From positions 1,149,628 to 1,213,627 of the forward strand of contig NW_001865044.1 in NCBI RefSeq assembly GCF_000002865.3: a stretch of DNA of 64,000 nt, written 5' to 3'. Shown here in pieces: positions 52,430 through 64,000 of this stretch (the first letter of the stretch is position 1; every line of letters starts with the position of its first letter). Source of the stretch: Monosiga brevicollis MX1 (lineage: Eukaryota > Opisthokonta > Choanoflagellata > Craspedida > Salpingoecidae). Under the pieces are notes generated by a model. The model did no database searches. It worked only from the letters and a program-made list of their open reading frames with translations, and had not been told where the DNA came from. Position numbers and translations under genes: made by a program.

Positions 52430-53906
52430 ATGCTGGTGGTGGGATTGATGAGTGGCACATCCTGTGATGGCATTGATGCAGCACTGGTGGATGTGCCGGC
52501 CGATCTGGCCCAGGGTCGACGTCCGGCCCCGGGTGCCGTCCGCTTGATCGCGCATACCACCGTTCCCTATGAATCAGACCTCCAGCGCCGTCTGCGGACG
52601 CTCAGCTCCGCTCAGGCCGCCGTCACGCTGGCCGAGATCTGCCGGCTCAACGTCATGCTTGGCCAAGCCTTTGCTGCCGCCGTCCACTCGTTGATGGATT
52701 CGCCGGCCACCAACCAGGCCGGCATCTCCCTGCGCGACGTGGACCTCATCGGTAGCCATGGACACACTGTATGCCACCTGCCGCCAGGCGCAGAAGGTTC
52801 CACCGCCCCTGAGGCTGTTGATGCTGCCAACACCATTTGTGGCACCATGCAACTTGGCGAGGCCGCGGTCGTGGCTCATGACACGGGATGCGTCGTCATT
52901 TCAGATTTTCGCACCCCCGACCTGGCGGCCGGTGGCCAAGGTGCCCCGCTCATCCCCTTTGTCGACCAACTCCTCCTGGCCGAGGCCGGCCGAGCCCGTG
53001 CCATCGTCAACATTGGAGGCATAGCCAACATCACGCTTCTGACCGCCAACGGCAGCGTTGTGGGCTTTGATACTGGCCCTGGCAACATGCTTGTCGACAT
53101 GGCCGTGGCGCGCCTCATCTCCGCCGACCTTCGATACGACCCCGAAGGCTCCCTGGCACGGCAGGGTCAGATACAGACTGCTCTTCTCGAACGTCTCCTG
53201 CAACATCCCTTTTTGCAACGAACGGGCCCAAAGTCGACGGGCCGCGAAGACTTTGGTGCCTTATACCTCGATCAAATCCTCCGCGAGGATCTTGTTGGCA
53301 CCCTGGCCCCGCATGACGTGCTAGCCACCCTAACTGAATTTACCGCCGTTACCATTGCCTCGGGCATTACCCTGGCCATCTCCAATGAAGAGAACGGCCA
53401 ATCCCCACCAGCCTCGGGCTCTGATGCACTCCAAGTCCTCGTCGCCGGTGGAGGCGTGCACAACCTTTTTCTCATGGAGCGTCTGCAGCATCACCTACCC
53501 CATGCCACCGTTGCAAGCTACGAAGCCGGTTCGAAATGCTTATTTGTTTTTGTTTTTTGTTTCTTGCTTTTCCAAATTCTTGACTTCCTCCTCCTTGGCG
53601 ACTTTGTGTGTTGCCTTTTGGCGCCTGTCCCCACTCTTGTTGAGACTCATTCATCAACTTGACTTCTGCTCTGTGTATTGTACGCATATCTTCTTTGGTG
53701 CCGCTGCATGGCACGCTCTAGTTACGGGCTTGAGTGCAGATGCCCGGGAGGCCGTTTGCTTTGCCCTGCTGGCTGTGCACGCTTATCACCGTGTCCCAAA
53801 TACCCTTGCCAGCACTACGGGTGCATCATGCCCGACCATTGGCGGCAAGATCTCCTACCCCCCGCCTGCCCGCGTGGCACAGCACACCAGGTGCGCTCCG
53901 ATTTAA
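52430..53906 (+). CDS. anmK: Anhydro-N-acetylmuramic acid kinase (AnmK), bacterial-type
   Basis: Exon 1 (52430-53528) and exon 2 (53722-53906) join in frame to 427 residues; bacterial AnmK is near 370-390. Motifs in order: GLMSGTSCDGIDAALVD (nucleotide-binding start), DLIGSHGHTVCHLP, VVISDFRTPDLAAGGQGAPL, VNIGGIANITLL, GFDTGPGNMLVD, STGREDFG, ATLTEFTA, VLVAGGGVHN, then across the intron ADAREAVCFALLA and PNTLASTTGA. The enzyme phosphorylates and opens 1,6-anhydro-MurNAc to MurNAc-6-phosphate in bacterial cell-wall recycling. I use the ATG at 52430, right before the first motif. If a splice at 53890 is used, the C terminus would differ by a few residues. A GT-AG intron of 193 bases interrupts a conserved part, so this is not a bacterial contaminant. 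Acquisition from bacteria is inference. Confidence 0.93.
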
Positions 53907-54261
<355 letters not shown>

Positions 54262-55009
54262 ATGGCTCTCCCGCTAGGACCCGACAGCGAGCTTTCCCTA
54301 CAAGGATCGCCTCAATTAGCCTACATGCTCACCTATGGCTCGTACATGAGCCCTCGTTCTAGCGTTCGTGGACCCGTTGTTCCAGGCCTTCCACCTGTAT
54401 GTCAAGGCCCCAGTGCAGTCTGACCTCAACTCAATACTAATTGTTGACAGTGCACCAACCCGCGATTTGCTCTCACTTGCACGTTTATCGATAGGCACTG
54501 AACACGACTGTAGCACCACAGCGGGTGGCCACTACCCAGCCCTTGAATGCTGGTCTGGTAAGTAGGGCACCCTGTTTCTTGTTTCTTGTGGTTGTTGTGT
54601 GTGGAGTTTTATGTGGTTGTTTTTTCTTCCTGTTGGCTGTTGGTTTCCGTCTGCTTCCCAGGTCCTCAATTTGCATGTGTTTGCTGGCATGCCGCACCCA
54701 CAGCGTACGACGCGTGGCACCAAGCCCAAGGTCATGTGCCGGGTCTGTGGACAATACGCCGTCAATCACCCATCGCAATGGTGCCCGATCCTGCAACGCC
54801 CACGGGGGAAAAAGGCCAAAGTCCAAACCCCTGCTCAAGGGCCCACCCCAGCCTCAGCAACCCAGCCTGGCCAAACCCAAGCCCAACAGCCCGCATCACA
54901 ACCGCCCACCTCGACACAACCACCCCCGCCATCACAAAATGCTCTCAACTCGGCCGCCCGCGACCCCGTCAACCTGACCCCACCCGCTGCTCCCGACAAA
55001 CCAATTTAA
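54262..55009 (+). CDS. Small protein with a C2HC zinc-knuckle-like motif and a Pro/Gln-rich tail
   Basis: Three exons (54262-54396, 54495-54557, 54662-55009) with good GT-AG sites and all phase 0 join to 181 residues. The central motif CRVCGQYAVNHPSQWCP is C-x2-C-x6-H-x4-C, preceded by a basic stretch (TTRGTKPKVM) and followed by another (RPRGKKAKVQ). Such knuckles bind RNA or single-stranded DNA. The last 70 residues are rich in Pro, Gln, Thr and Ala and probably disordered. I do not recognise the family; a resemblance to the CRVC...H...CP knuckle of eIF3g is slight, and no RRM follows. The start is uncertain and may lie further upstream. The gene sits in tandem between AnmK and RPA2. Confidence 0.55.
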
Positions 55010-55347
55010 CCCTTTCTTCTCGCAAAATGAAATGAAAACTCCCCCTCTTTTCTAAACAGCTTCGCTCTTGTCAACTTTTCAATGACTTTGTGACACAAAA
55101 ACACCGCTCCATCAATAGCCTTCTTGATCGAATCGACGGCTCATGACCGTTACGGTTTTGGCGGGCTTGGTTTGTCGACAGTTTTTCATTTGGCTGTATT
55201 TTTTTTTTTTTTTCTGAATGCTTTCTCCTCATCTCTTGATTCACGTCGACCCGAGGCAGCAAGCAGCCTGCTCAACCTGCCCCAAAGCTCGTTCCGTTTG
55301 CTCCTGTGGTACCGACCTGTGTGGGTGTGAACAGAAATACCATCAAC
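55010..55347. other. Short intergenic space before RPA2
   Basis: Mixed sequence with a T15 run near 55200. Likely holds the RPA2 promoter; no clear TATA element. Confidence 0.45.
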
Positions 55348-56993
55348 ATGGCTTTCGGTGGTGAAGGTACGCTCATGTTCAAACTCTTGTATTCTCGTCT
55401 CATCCACGGAACACAATGGCAGCTCACACGTTGCTGGGATCATTTGCAGGTGGTTTCATGACCGACATGGGCGGCTTCAGCCAGTCCAGCCCTTCGGCAG
55501 CCCGCGTAGGTGCCTGCTTTCAGCCGTCGGCGGCTCCCCACCAAAGCACTTGGGTTACTTTTCACACTCATTGTCGTCGTGCCATGTGAACCCCCCCCTA
55601 CAGACCCGTGTTGAAGGCTTGATGCCGGTCTCTGTTTGCCAGCTGCGCTCGGCCACCAAGAACGGCGAGCACTATCGTCTCAATAATCAGGACATCGACA
55701 AGGTGCGCTGTCTTGCCGGCTTGTGCCTTCGCACTTTCCTTTTGTTTTTCCTTCTTCTTTCACAAGCTCTTGACGTGTGCTCACTGTTGAAAATAGGTGA
55801 TGATCGTCGGTGTCATTCGCAGCGTGGATGCAAGGGCAACTCGTGTCACCTACACCGTCGAAGACCACACTGGTGCGCGCGCCCTGCTGCAAAACATTTT
55901 CCTCGTGGATCATGCCGATTATTCATATTTGCTTGCCCCTCTCTGATGCGTCGCAATGTGCGCGCCATCTTCCACATACCTGTGCACATGTGAGCAGGTG
56001 CCATCTCAGCCACGCGGTGGTCTAGCAACGCCGGCGATGAGGAGGAATCCTCGGCTGCGCCCGATCTCTATCGGTAGGAACGAGCTTTTCCCGCTCGGCC
56101 CGGGATTGAAAGCGATTGCAGGAATTGTCACATGAGCACACCCAACCAACCAACCAAAGTTTCTCATTCTTGTGCTCATCTGGATGTGCTCCCTCTTAGC
56201 GAGAACGACTACGTGCAGGTCGTTGGACAGCTTCGCTCAGACAATGAGAACAACTTGCAACTCACGGCGTACAACATCTCCAAGCTGACCAACGGCAATC
56301 AGCTGACCCATCACCTCATCAGCATCGTTCATGCCCATCTCCGCCTGACCAAACCGCTGTCTATTGTGTGTCACCTGCTGCATCATCAAGCCAGGCGTTG
56401 CCGAATACCAGGCATCCCTTGCAACTTCTCACAACAATGCCTTTGTGTGCCTGTTGAAATAGGACGCCAACGCGCTGGCTGTGGCCCTGGGTACAACCTC
56501 CAACAATGCCAACGATGCCAACGGTACGCCCATCGATTTTTTAGTTGTGGCCGTAACTGGCAGTGGAGCGCATGGTGGGCTGGGCCGGTGCGTCAACTCA
56601 ACGCTGCTCTCCATGCAACGAGTGCAGCCGTGAAGATCAAAACGGAGGACTACAGCGCTGGCAACAGCGCCATGATGACCGACTCGGACGTGTCTGGTCC
56701 CGATGGCAAGGTCTTGCAGGCGTTCCGCCACACGACAGAGGAGGCTGGCATGTCCATTGAAGCCGTCGTTGCCGTGACTGGGCTGCCCGAGTCCACCGTC
56801 AGGTCCGTGTCTTGACTGTCATCTGTGACTATCATCACATGAAGCGCTTGTCTTCTCCGGATATTCACGGCCCTTTTTTGCTTCCTTCCTTCTTTGTTTT
56901 CTTCCTTTTTGAAATAGGAGTGCCATCGACACATTGTCCTCAGAAGGTCAAATCTACTCAACCATTGACGACGAGCATTTCCTGGCGACTTAA
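55348..56993 (+). CDS. RPA2: Replication protein A 32 kDa subunit
   Basis: Nine exons (55348-55366, 55450-55505, 55604-55702, 55797-55872, 55998-56071, 56200-56364, 56463-56523, 56628-56802, 56918-56993) join to 266 residues (human 270). A Gly/Phe/Ser-rich N terminus (GGFMTDMGGFSQSSPSAA) corresponds to the phosphorylated tail. The OB fold follows: RVEGLMPVSVCQLRSAT, MIVGVIRSVDARATRVTYTVEDHT, RWSSN, and DYVQVVGQLRSDNENN. The winged helix ends it, with IDTLSSEGQIYSTIDDEHFLAT nearly matching the human end, the site that binds UNG2, XPA and RAD52. The linker has IKTE, a SUMO-acceptor type motif (inference). RPA coats single-stranded DNA in replication and repair. The first coding exon is only 19 bases. 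Confidence 0.96.
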
Positions 56994-57575
56994 TTTTCTT
57001 TTTTTCTTCGCATTCCTATGGTTTCTTTTCCGAGCCAACCTCGCAGCAGGTGCTTTGTTTAGTTGGATTGGACCGAGTCGAGCCAAGATGAAGCATGAAC
57101 GCTACGCGTTCTCCCTCCTTCTTCGCCTTGCTCAATGATTGTACACTCATTGTTGTTTCGTTTCCAAAGAATTCGCGTGTCGTGCCTTGTATGCGTATGT
57201 TCTGGCAATGTCACGCAAGCTTTCCCAACGCCTCGGGGCTCGCTGGTCGTCTTTTGTGTGGTGTGTGTGTAAGCTGTGGCCGGCGCACTGCCGGGCAGCA
57301 TCCGAAAGAAAAGTTGAAATATCAATTATGCGTTGAGAATCATAAATAAGACTTGGCTAAATTTGATGAGCCAAGTTTGTGACACAAAGTTGTTCGGAAA
57401 CTGAAAGGCCATTCTCTTCCCTCAACGCCCGGTCATCCACAAGCCACGAAGGAAGAGCACACACATGCATACGCACAAACAAAATCATGGGTAACACAAT
57501 CAAGCTTTCTTCAAGTACTACATCTTTCTTTTCTCTCTGCCAGTCCAGCTCCGAAACCGAGCACTGAATGGTCGC
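56994..57575. other. Convergent 3' region between RPA2 and the Ig receptor pseudokinase
   Basis: No gene seen and no GA/CT tract. Mixed sequence with some T-rich parts. Confidence 0.5.
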
Positions 57576-60500
57576 CTACATGAGGGGACTGGATTGCAGC
57601 TCCCCAAGTGGTGTGCCTCGGCGTTGACCTTGCGGGGGCGTGGCCATGTGCTTCTCCGCCAGAAGACGACGAAAGTGAGGGGCCAGACCTGTACGGCTGT
57701 TCTCATCCACTACCAAGCTGGAAAAACAACAAATGTCGTGCATTGTGGTGAGGCAACTGGCCCTCAGTCACGCCTGGTCGCGAGCCCAAGCCCGGACAAG
57801 AGCATACCTATCCAAATCTGTAATGGCAACGCTAAAATCGCTTGTATCCTGAACATCCGGATGCAATTCCACGATATCGCCTGTGCACCACCGAGAACCA
57901 CAAGGACAACCGTCAAGATTGGAACGTCACTCGGAAAAGCGTCCATTCGAGCTCGGTGTCGGTGTGGCTGATCATACCTTCCGCCACGAGGTCAGCCAAA
58001 ACATCGTCATCCATGTGAGCGAAATTGACTCCGCTGGTGGGGGCATAGAGCGGCTGCTGTGGAATGCGATCACGTGGCTCCTCGTACAGCTGTAGCCACG
58101 TTGCAAAACATGAGCTGGTTGGCAGCGACTTGCCACACCTCAAACCCATGCACGCAAACCCATACATGACACATCGACCAAGGATGACGAACCGGATTAG
58201 GACTGTCTTGACCCAAGGTGCGCAAGGCTTTGCCAATGCCCAACCCCGGGGATTGCATCTTGGATGGTGTGGGTGCATCTTCAAGTTGCAGGCGGTTCAA
58301 GGCCACCATCTGATTGGGCACCATGGACAGGCGCCGACGCGAGGTGACACTGTAAACCACATCTTCTCGCGGCAAAGAGTCCTCCGACGGACAGTCGCTG
58401 AAGCGACGCGAGAAGCGACCGTTTGCCTGCATGCCTGGACCATCTGGGAACGAATGATGCCAAGTGTTGAGTTCAACTCTGAATGAGGGCCAGCTCGTCA
58501 CATGCCAGAGTGCACTCAAGCACAATATTATGGCATCCCTGTGGGTCACGCCAAGAAAACCGGTCTGAGCGCAGAGCGAAAGCTTACCACGAATGATTGA
58601 AGGCTTCCGGTGAGGGTTGGGAGACTCGGCGTACACGTCCACTGGCACATTGGAGCTAACACCGCTAACATTGAGACTGTTTTCTAGCTCATGCTGGGCG
58701 GCATAGCACATGCTCAGGTCGGTGTGAACGTCTGGGAAGGCCATGGGTGGAGTGACGGTTGTAATGTCTTGGCTCTCGCGGCGACGACGACTGGACAGAC
58801 GTTTCAGCATGTGACGCCACAGGCTAGATGGTTGGGACGGTTGGCTGAGCCGTTCAAGAAAAGAGGAAATCGTCAGGCAAATAAGTTGATGACACCACCA
58901 GGCATGACAAAGAGGAAAGAGAACTTCAAAAGGAAAGAAGCACAAGGTCGTGTTGAGCAACAAACCTAGACTGTTGCGGAACAGTTGAGGTGGCCTCGGG
59001 TCGAGAAGCCTCCTGCTGACAGGCCCCACAGCAGACATGCAACCAGTGAATGTAAGTGCAAGTCAGCTGGCCCTACCATTGCCCGACTAGCGTGAGCAAT
59101 ACTATTGGCCCTACCGCAGCAGACACCTCGATGTAGTCGCTCAAGTACATGCTTTTGAGGTCACAAAGCGTCTCGGCGTCGTTGTGATCGTTGCTCGAGG
59201 CGATATCAGCTGCACTCAAGCGCGACTGCATCCCCATACGGAAACAAGCACGAGGAGGTGCGATATTAGCGTAGGAGATGAGGCAGCATATCTCAGTTCC
59301 ACTGGGTGGTGACGAAGAGAAAAGGGCTCTTGATGAGTGCATACAGACAAGCTTACGGTAAAGGCACCAAAAGAAGGGCGGACGTCGGGATCTGGGTGCC
59401 AGCACTCCATCATAAGGCGATAGGTGGCAACAGAGCAGCCCTAAGCCAGGTGCAGAAAAGACATTGGGACTTGTCAGGTGCAGCTCGCAGCCAACAATGC
59501 CTGCTGGGAGGGCACATGCTCCGGAACAGGGTGAAAAGTACCTCGGGGGCTGACATGCGATGGCCATTCTTGATCTGCTCAGCGACGTCGACGTCCGTCC
59601 TGTCAAAAAGCAAAAGCTGATGAGCGGGACAAAGTAAGCGCATGGGCCGCAACCTTGACGTTCACCCACCATTCCGCATCTGAGTAGGGTTGGGCACCAT
59701 GAGACCAGCACTCCCAGAGCAGAATACCCAGTCCCCAGCTCATGGCTGGCGCGTGAGGCGCATTGCCTCGCAGCACTTCTACGGCAGTAGTGGCAACACC
59801 CAGATGCTTGGGGCGTTTCATGCCATCGTCGTGTGGGCCCGGCGGTTGAGCCAGGTAGCCAAAGCTAGAAATCTGTCCTCAAAACATGCCGCAAATCACA
59901 CACAACAATTAATGAGCTAATACAGCAACCGGATGTCCGTGCCGTCAAGCATTGGAAGGCTTTCCCAAAGTTGTATGCCCATCGCACCTTGGCCGTGTTA
60001 TCTTCGCAAATGACAACATTTTGTGCACAGATTGACTCGTGCACAACGCCGCTATTGAACAAAAACGTGAGCCCATGAACCACGTCTTGCATATAGCTCT
60101 TGAGCTGCAGATAGGGGATAGCCTAAGGCACAACAATGCAACGAAACGGAAAGCGTCAGCTCAGAAGCGATGGATTAGGCCGGTCAGAGCTCAAAAGACA
60201 GGCTTGAAGCTAACCTCATTTCGAAGCAAATGTTGCAGATTGCCAAACCCGGGTTGCTCCAAGACCATGGTCCACAAGGGCCCCTCGGTGACAATGCCCA
60301 ACAGAGGAAGGATGTCTGTGACGGTGAAGAGAGACATGGAAACAAGACAGCAATGACGCGTCAAAACGGCAGGTTCCAGCCGTCAAAATTCGTAAGAGGT
60401 TCAGCTCTGGGGCCATTGACGCCACTGGCGGCACTTACTGTCGTGACGCATGCTGTTGAGCAAGTAGCTCTCGAGCAAAAAGTTGACGCGCACTAAAATA

Positions 60501-63421
60501 AAAGAGGCCAGAGATCAAGTCGGGCAGCGCATTTGTGGCAAGGAAAGGCATGGTGCCTAGCAGAGACTGCCCATCGAGGAGCCTAGCATCGGGAAAGGCA
60601 GTGCGCTCCAAACACAGCAACTTACTAGGGAGAACATCAGTCTGCTTCAGAACCTGCAGGAGGACTGGGGTGGGCGAGCCTGTTTTGGTAGAGGACATAA
60701 GTAGGCCGGTACGGCCCTCGAGGACGTTGCTGTGACATGCACCAAAAGCGACGCATCAGCAATCATCGATCCATGTTCTCAAGAGCCAAGTGCACCATCA
60801 AGAGGTGCCAGTCAAGTAGTACGTACCCTGATGCCACCTTTTTGCGGAACATGATGCGGCCCGGAGCAAACATGGAGGGTTCCTTAAACTGACGGCTCCC
60901 ATCGAGCTCTTCGTACAGAGGATCCTCGCACACATCCTGCGTCCCTCCCAACCAAAGCCAATATGCATCGTGAGCTGTGTGCACACCGGCATTGTCTATC
61001 CATGCACCAAGAACCACCGTTGCCATGGGGCCTGGTTCATATGCACGTGAGAAATTTGGCTTGAGCCCGCACCTGGAAGCGATGGCGGGCAATAGTGTGA
61101 CTAGCAGCCAGCAAGGGGGAGGTGGTAGTGCTTTGCTGCTCACTGCCCAGGCTCTTCCAATTTTGCGAGTTGCGATGAACCCTGCCAATGACACGACCCA
61201 AACCCAAAGCAGGCGTGCAAAGGTGATAAGAGTTTGAGGGTCGACTCGTGGCCGGCATTCGACACAAAAGCCAACTTACGAGCGGCGGCGCATCACGCAA
61301 ACAACTGCCAGAATGAGGATGAGAAGCAGGGCTGCACCACCAATGACGGCATAGAGTTGATACTGGCCGAATCCACCGGCACTTCCACCTGCAAGCACAG
61401 CACTTCACCTTTGAGCTGCAACTTGGTCCGGCAACGGAAGGTGTGGGAGAGTAAAGGTTGAAAGGCTTGAAAACTTTATGGTGGCGTGACTTTACCTTCG
61501 TTGTCCGTGCTGCCGACGCCAACATCCAGGGGTGCAGTGGTGCTTGGTGCGCGGGTGGTAAACGCAGCAATGTGGAGTGTGGTCGTCACGGTCAGGTCGC
61601 CCGCCGCGTTGGTCAGTGTGGCCACGATAATGTATGTCCCCGGCGTCCAGTCGTCGGTGGCCAGGACGAGGTTTGTCTCGTTGACCAGCAGTTGCCCGTT
61701 TACCTAAATAAAAGAAAGGGGGGTAAGAAACAGGGCTGGAAGTGTCCGGCGAGTCCTTTAAACCGGCGTCGAGACCAACAGTTGATGTGCTTACCGTCCA
61801 CGCGATGCTGTCAATTTCCGCCTCGGCGGAAACGTTGACAGTCAGATTGCCCGTGTTGAATTCGGTCTTGTTCTGCGCAAGTAAGTTCCGAGATGCCATG
61901 AGCCAAGGGCTGCAGCGGCGTGCACGTTCCAGCCATCCGCAACGTACCATCACAAGGGGCCATTGCTCCGTTAAGCGAGGGCGCAGGAGGACGGATACAT
62001 TGACGGCTTGAGACAACGTAGAGCCGGCAGCATTGCTTATGTTGCACCAATACACACCCGCATCACTGGCTGTGACATTATTCACCGTGAAGATGGCTTC
62101 ACTGCCATCAACGGGGACGCCGTCAAGCTAAGGGAGGGAATAGGCATGACATAAGGAGCACGCATGACGCACGATAATGCAAGCTGCAAAACCGGGCATT
62201 CCTGGCCCACGTACCGTCCAAGCATAGACAAAAGGAGCATCGCCCTCCATCACGTCGACTGCCAAGGTCAGGTTTCCACCCTCTAGCACTTGGGACTCGT
62301 GCAGGCGAAGATGGGCATCGGCTGGAGCTTGAAGCAGGGAAACATGGGCGTATTTGGACTTGACGACCCCGAGAGAGTTGTTGAGCTCAGCGTGATAAAC
62401 GCCGGCATCCGATGCGCGCACATTGTAGAGAATGAGATCGGTGTGCTGTGCGCCAGCCACAATCGTGTTGTCATGAAACCACTGGACAGTGGGGTATGGA
62501 AGGCCATCCATCTCGACTGTGAGGATAATTGTGGCGCCAGGCACCACGCGAGTGGCATTGACTGGGTCAACAACCACCTTGGGCAAAGACAAAACGCGCA
62601 CGTAGGCGATTTGGCTCTCGAGGCAGCCCAAAATGTTACAAACGCGGACGACGTAGCGCCCAGCATCCGCATCGGTGATGTCTGGTAGGTTGAGGCTGGC
62701 TTCGCGTGCCTGAGGAAGTGGTTCATCGTCGCGATACCACACATATGTAGGGGCAGGATGTGCTGAGACGTTGACTGTCAAGACTGCCGTTGAGCCCGGC
62801 ACCGCCTCAGTCAGACGACTAGACATTGGACAAGCACCAGATCCAGCAGCACAAGATCAAGATGAAGAAGCAGAAAGAGATGAATGACATCAGCCAAAGC
62901 GATGAAGGTTATCGGAGAACTGCAATCGCGAGCGCAAGGGGCGTCGAAGCATGTGACTTACGCCGGCTGCACTACAAAGCGAGGCGTGTAGCGAACTGTG
63001 ACAAAGGCGACAGAGGAAGTCTCGTTGGTTCCATCGGTATAGCGCACGAGCACCGTGTAACTAACAGCAGCGTGCCAGGGGGCACCCAGTGATTGTAGGA
63101 CGCCCCAATGTGGGAGAGGATAAGGGGGCAAATGGGAAGGGAGGACGGGGATGAGAGATGTACGTACTTGCCAGCATCTTCGGGCTCGATCATGGAGAAA
63201 ACCAGGGTGCGACCGCTGGTGCCAGAGAGGGCACGGCCGTTCAGCTGCCAGGTAAAGCTGGTCGTCGGTTTGGCGGGTGCGGAGAGGGTAAGCACGCCCT
63301 GTTCGTATTCGGGCAGCTCAAGAGAGGTCGGGGAAATTACCAGTGCCGCTTGAGCGCCGGCGCTGGATAACAGCACCAAACAAACGGCCAAGGCCCACGG
63401 AGCAAGCCCGAAGCTGCACAT
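57576..63421 (-). CDS. Ig-domain receptor with an inactive tyrosine-kinase domain (pseudokinase)
   Basis: A multi-exon gene starting at 63421 with a signal peptide (LAVCLVLLSSAGAQA). The outside part has about five Ig-like repeats with the DAGxY hallmark (EPEDAGKY, DADAGRYVV, ASDAGVYHA, ASDAGVYWC) and many N-glycosylation sites. A transmembrane helix (AVIGGAALLLILILAVVCVM) near 61300-61360 leads to a juxtamembrane part with PLYEELDG. The kinase domain shows tyrosine-kinase features in the C-lobe (MSWGLGILLWECWSHGAQPY, MMECWHPDPDVRPSF). The ATP-binding lysine of VAVK is Gln (VLLQ, 60654-60665), HRD is HES (60033-60041), and DFG is SFG (59858-59869). The tail of about 200 residues has VYAES, VVYSV, LYEEP and LYAPT. 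It ends at a TAG finishing at 57576. Exons of the tail are only partly phased. An Ig ectodomain with a dead kinase recalls vertebrate PTK7, but I do not claim orthology. Confidence 0.85.

Positions 63422-64000
<579 letters not shown>

Overview
The window looks like nuclear DNA from a choanoflagellate, most like Monosiga brevicollis. It is GC-rich, with short GT-AG introns (about 60-300 bases), closely packed genes, many long dinucleotide repeats and three assembly gaps. The gene mix points to a unicellular relative of animals: fukutin, an HPS5-type protein, frequenin/NCS-1, an LRR receptor kinase, and an Ig-domain receptor with a tyrosine-kinase fold. The species is inferred from gene content; no marker gene fixes it.

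Layout, with strand: partial exon (+, 1-261); F-box/JmjC protein (-); BZW/5MP (+); BUB3 (-); LRR receptor kinase (+); eIF5 (+); HPS5-like WD40 protein (-); NCS-1 (+); a 2,170-residue PH/PH/Arf-like GTPase protein (-); a gene with a bacterial-type PH domain, cut by a gap (+); a single-pass receptor with a tyrosine-rich tail (-); an iota-like Y-family DNA polymerase (+); PWP2 (-); fukutin (-); anhydro-MurNAc kinase AnmK (+); a small C2HC zinc-knuckle protein (+); RPA2 (+); an Ig-domain receptor pseudokinase (-). Neighbouring genes almost always face opposite ways.

Three themes connect genes. (1) Translation start and ribosome supply: eIF5 and its mimic BZW/5MP lie about 12 kb apart on the same strand, and PWP2 serves the small-subunit processome. 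(2) Genome maintenance: RPA2, the Y-family polymerase and BUB3. (3) Signalling: an LRR kinase with kinase motifs largely intact, an Ig receptor whose kinase domain has lost all three catalytic signature residues, a receptor with NPxY and YxxV-type tail motifs, and a giant PH/Arf-like protein with a similar set of tyrosine motifs.

The strongest candidates for something undescribed are the PH / tyrosine-motif / PH / Arf-like GTPase protein, the Ig receptor pseudokinase, the kinase-less tyrosine-tail receptor, and an apparently bacterial AnmK gene that carries an intron. Long (GA/CT)n tracts lie in nearly every 5' intergenic region and in none of the convergent 3' regions. Exon limits come from reading splice sites and frames by eye; where coding lengths are quoted, the phases close to whole codons.
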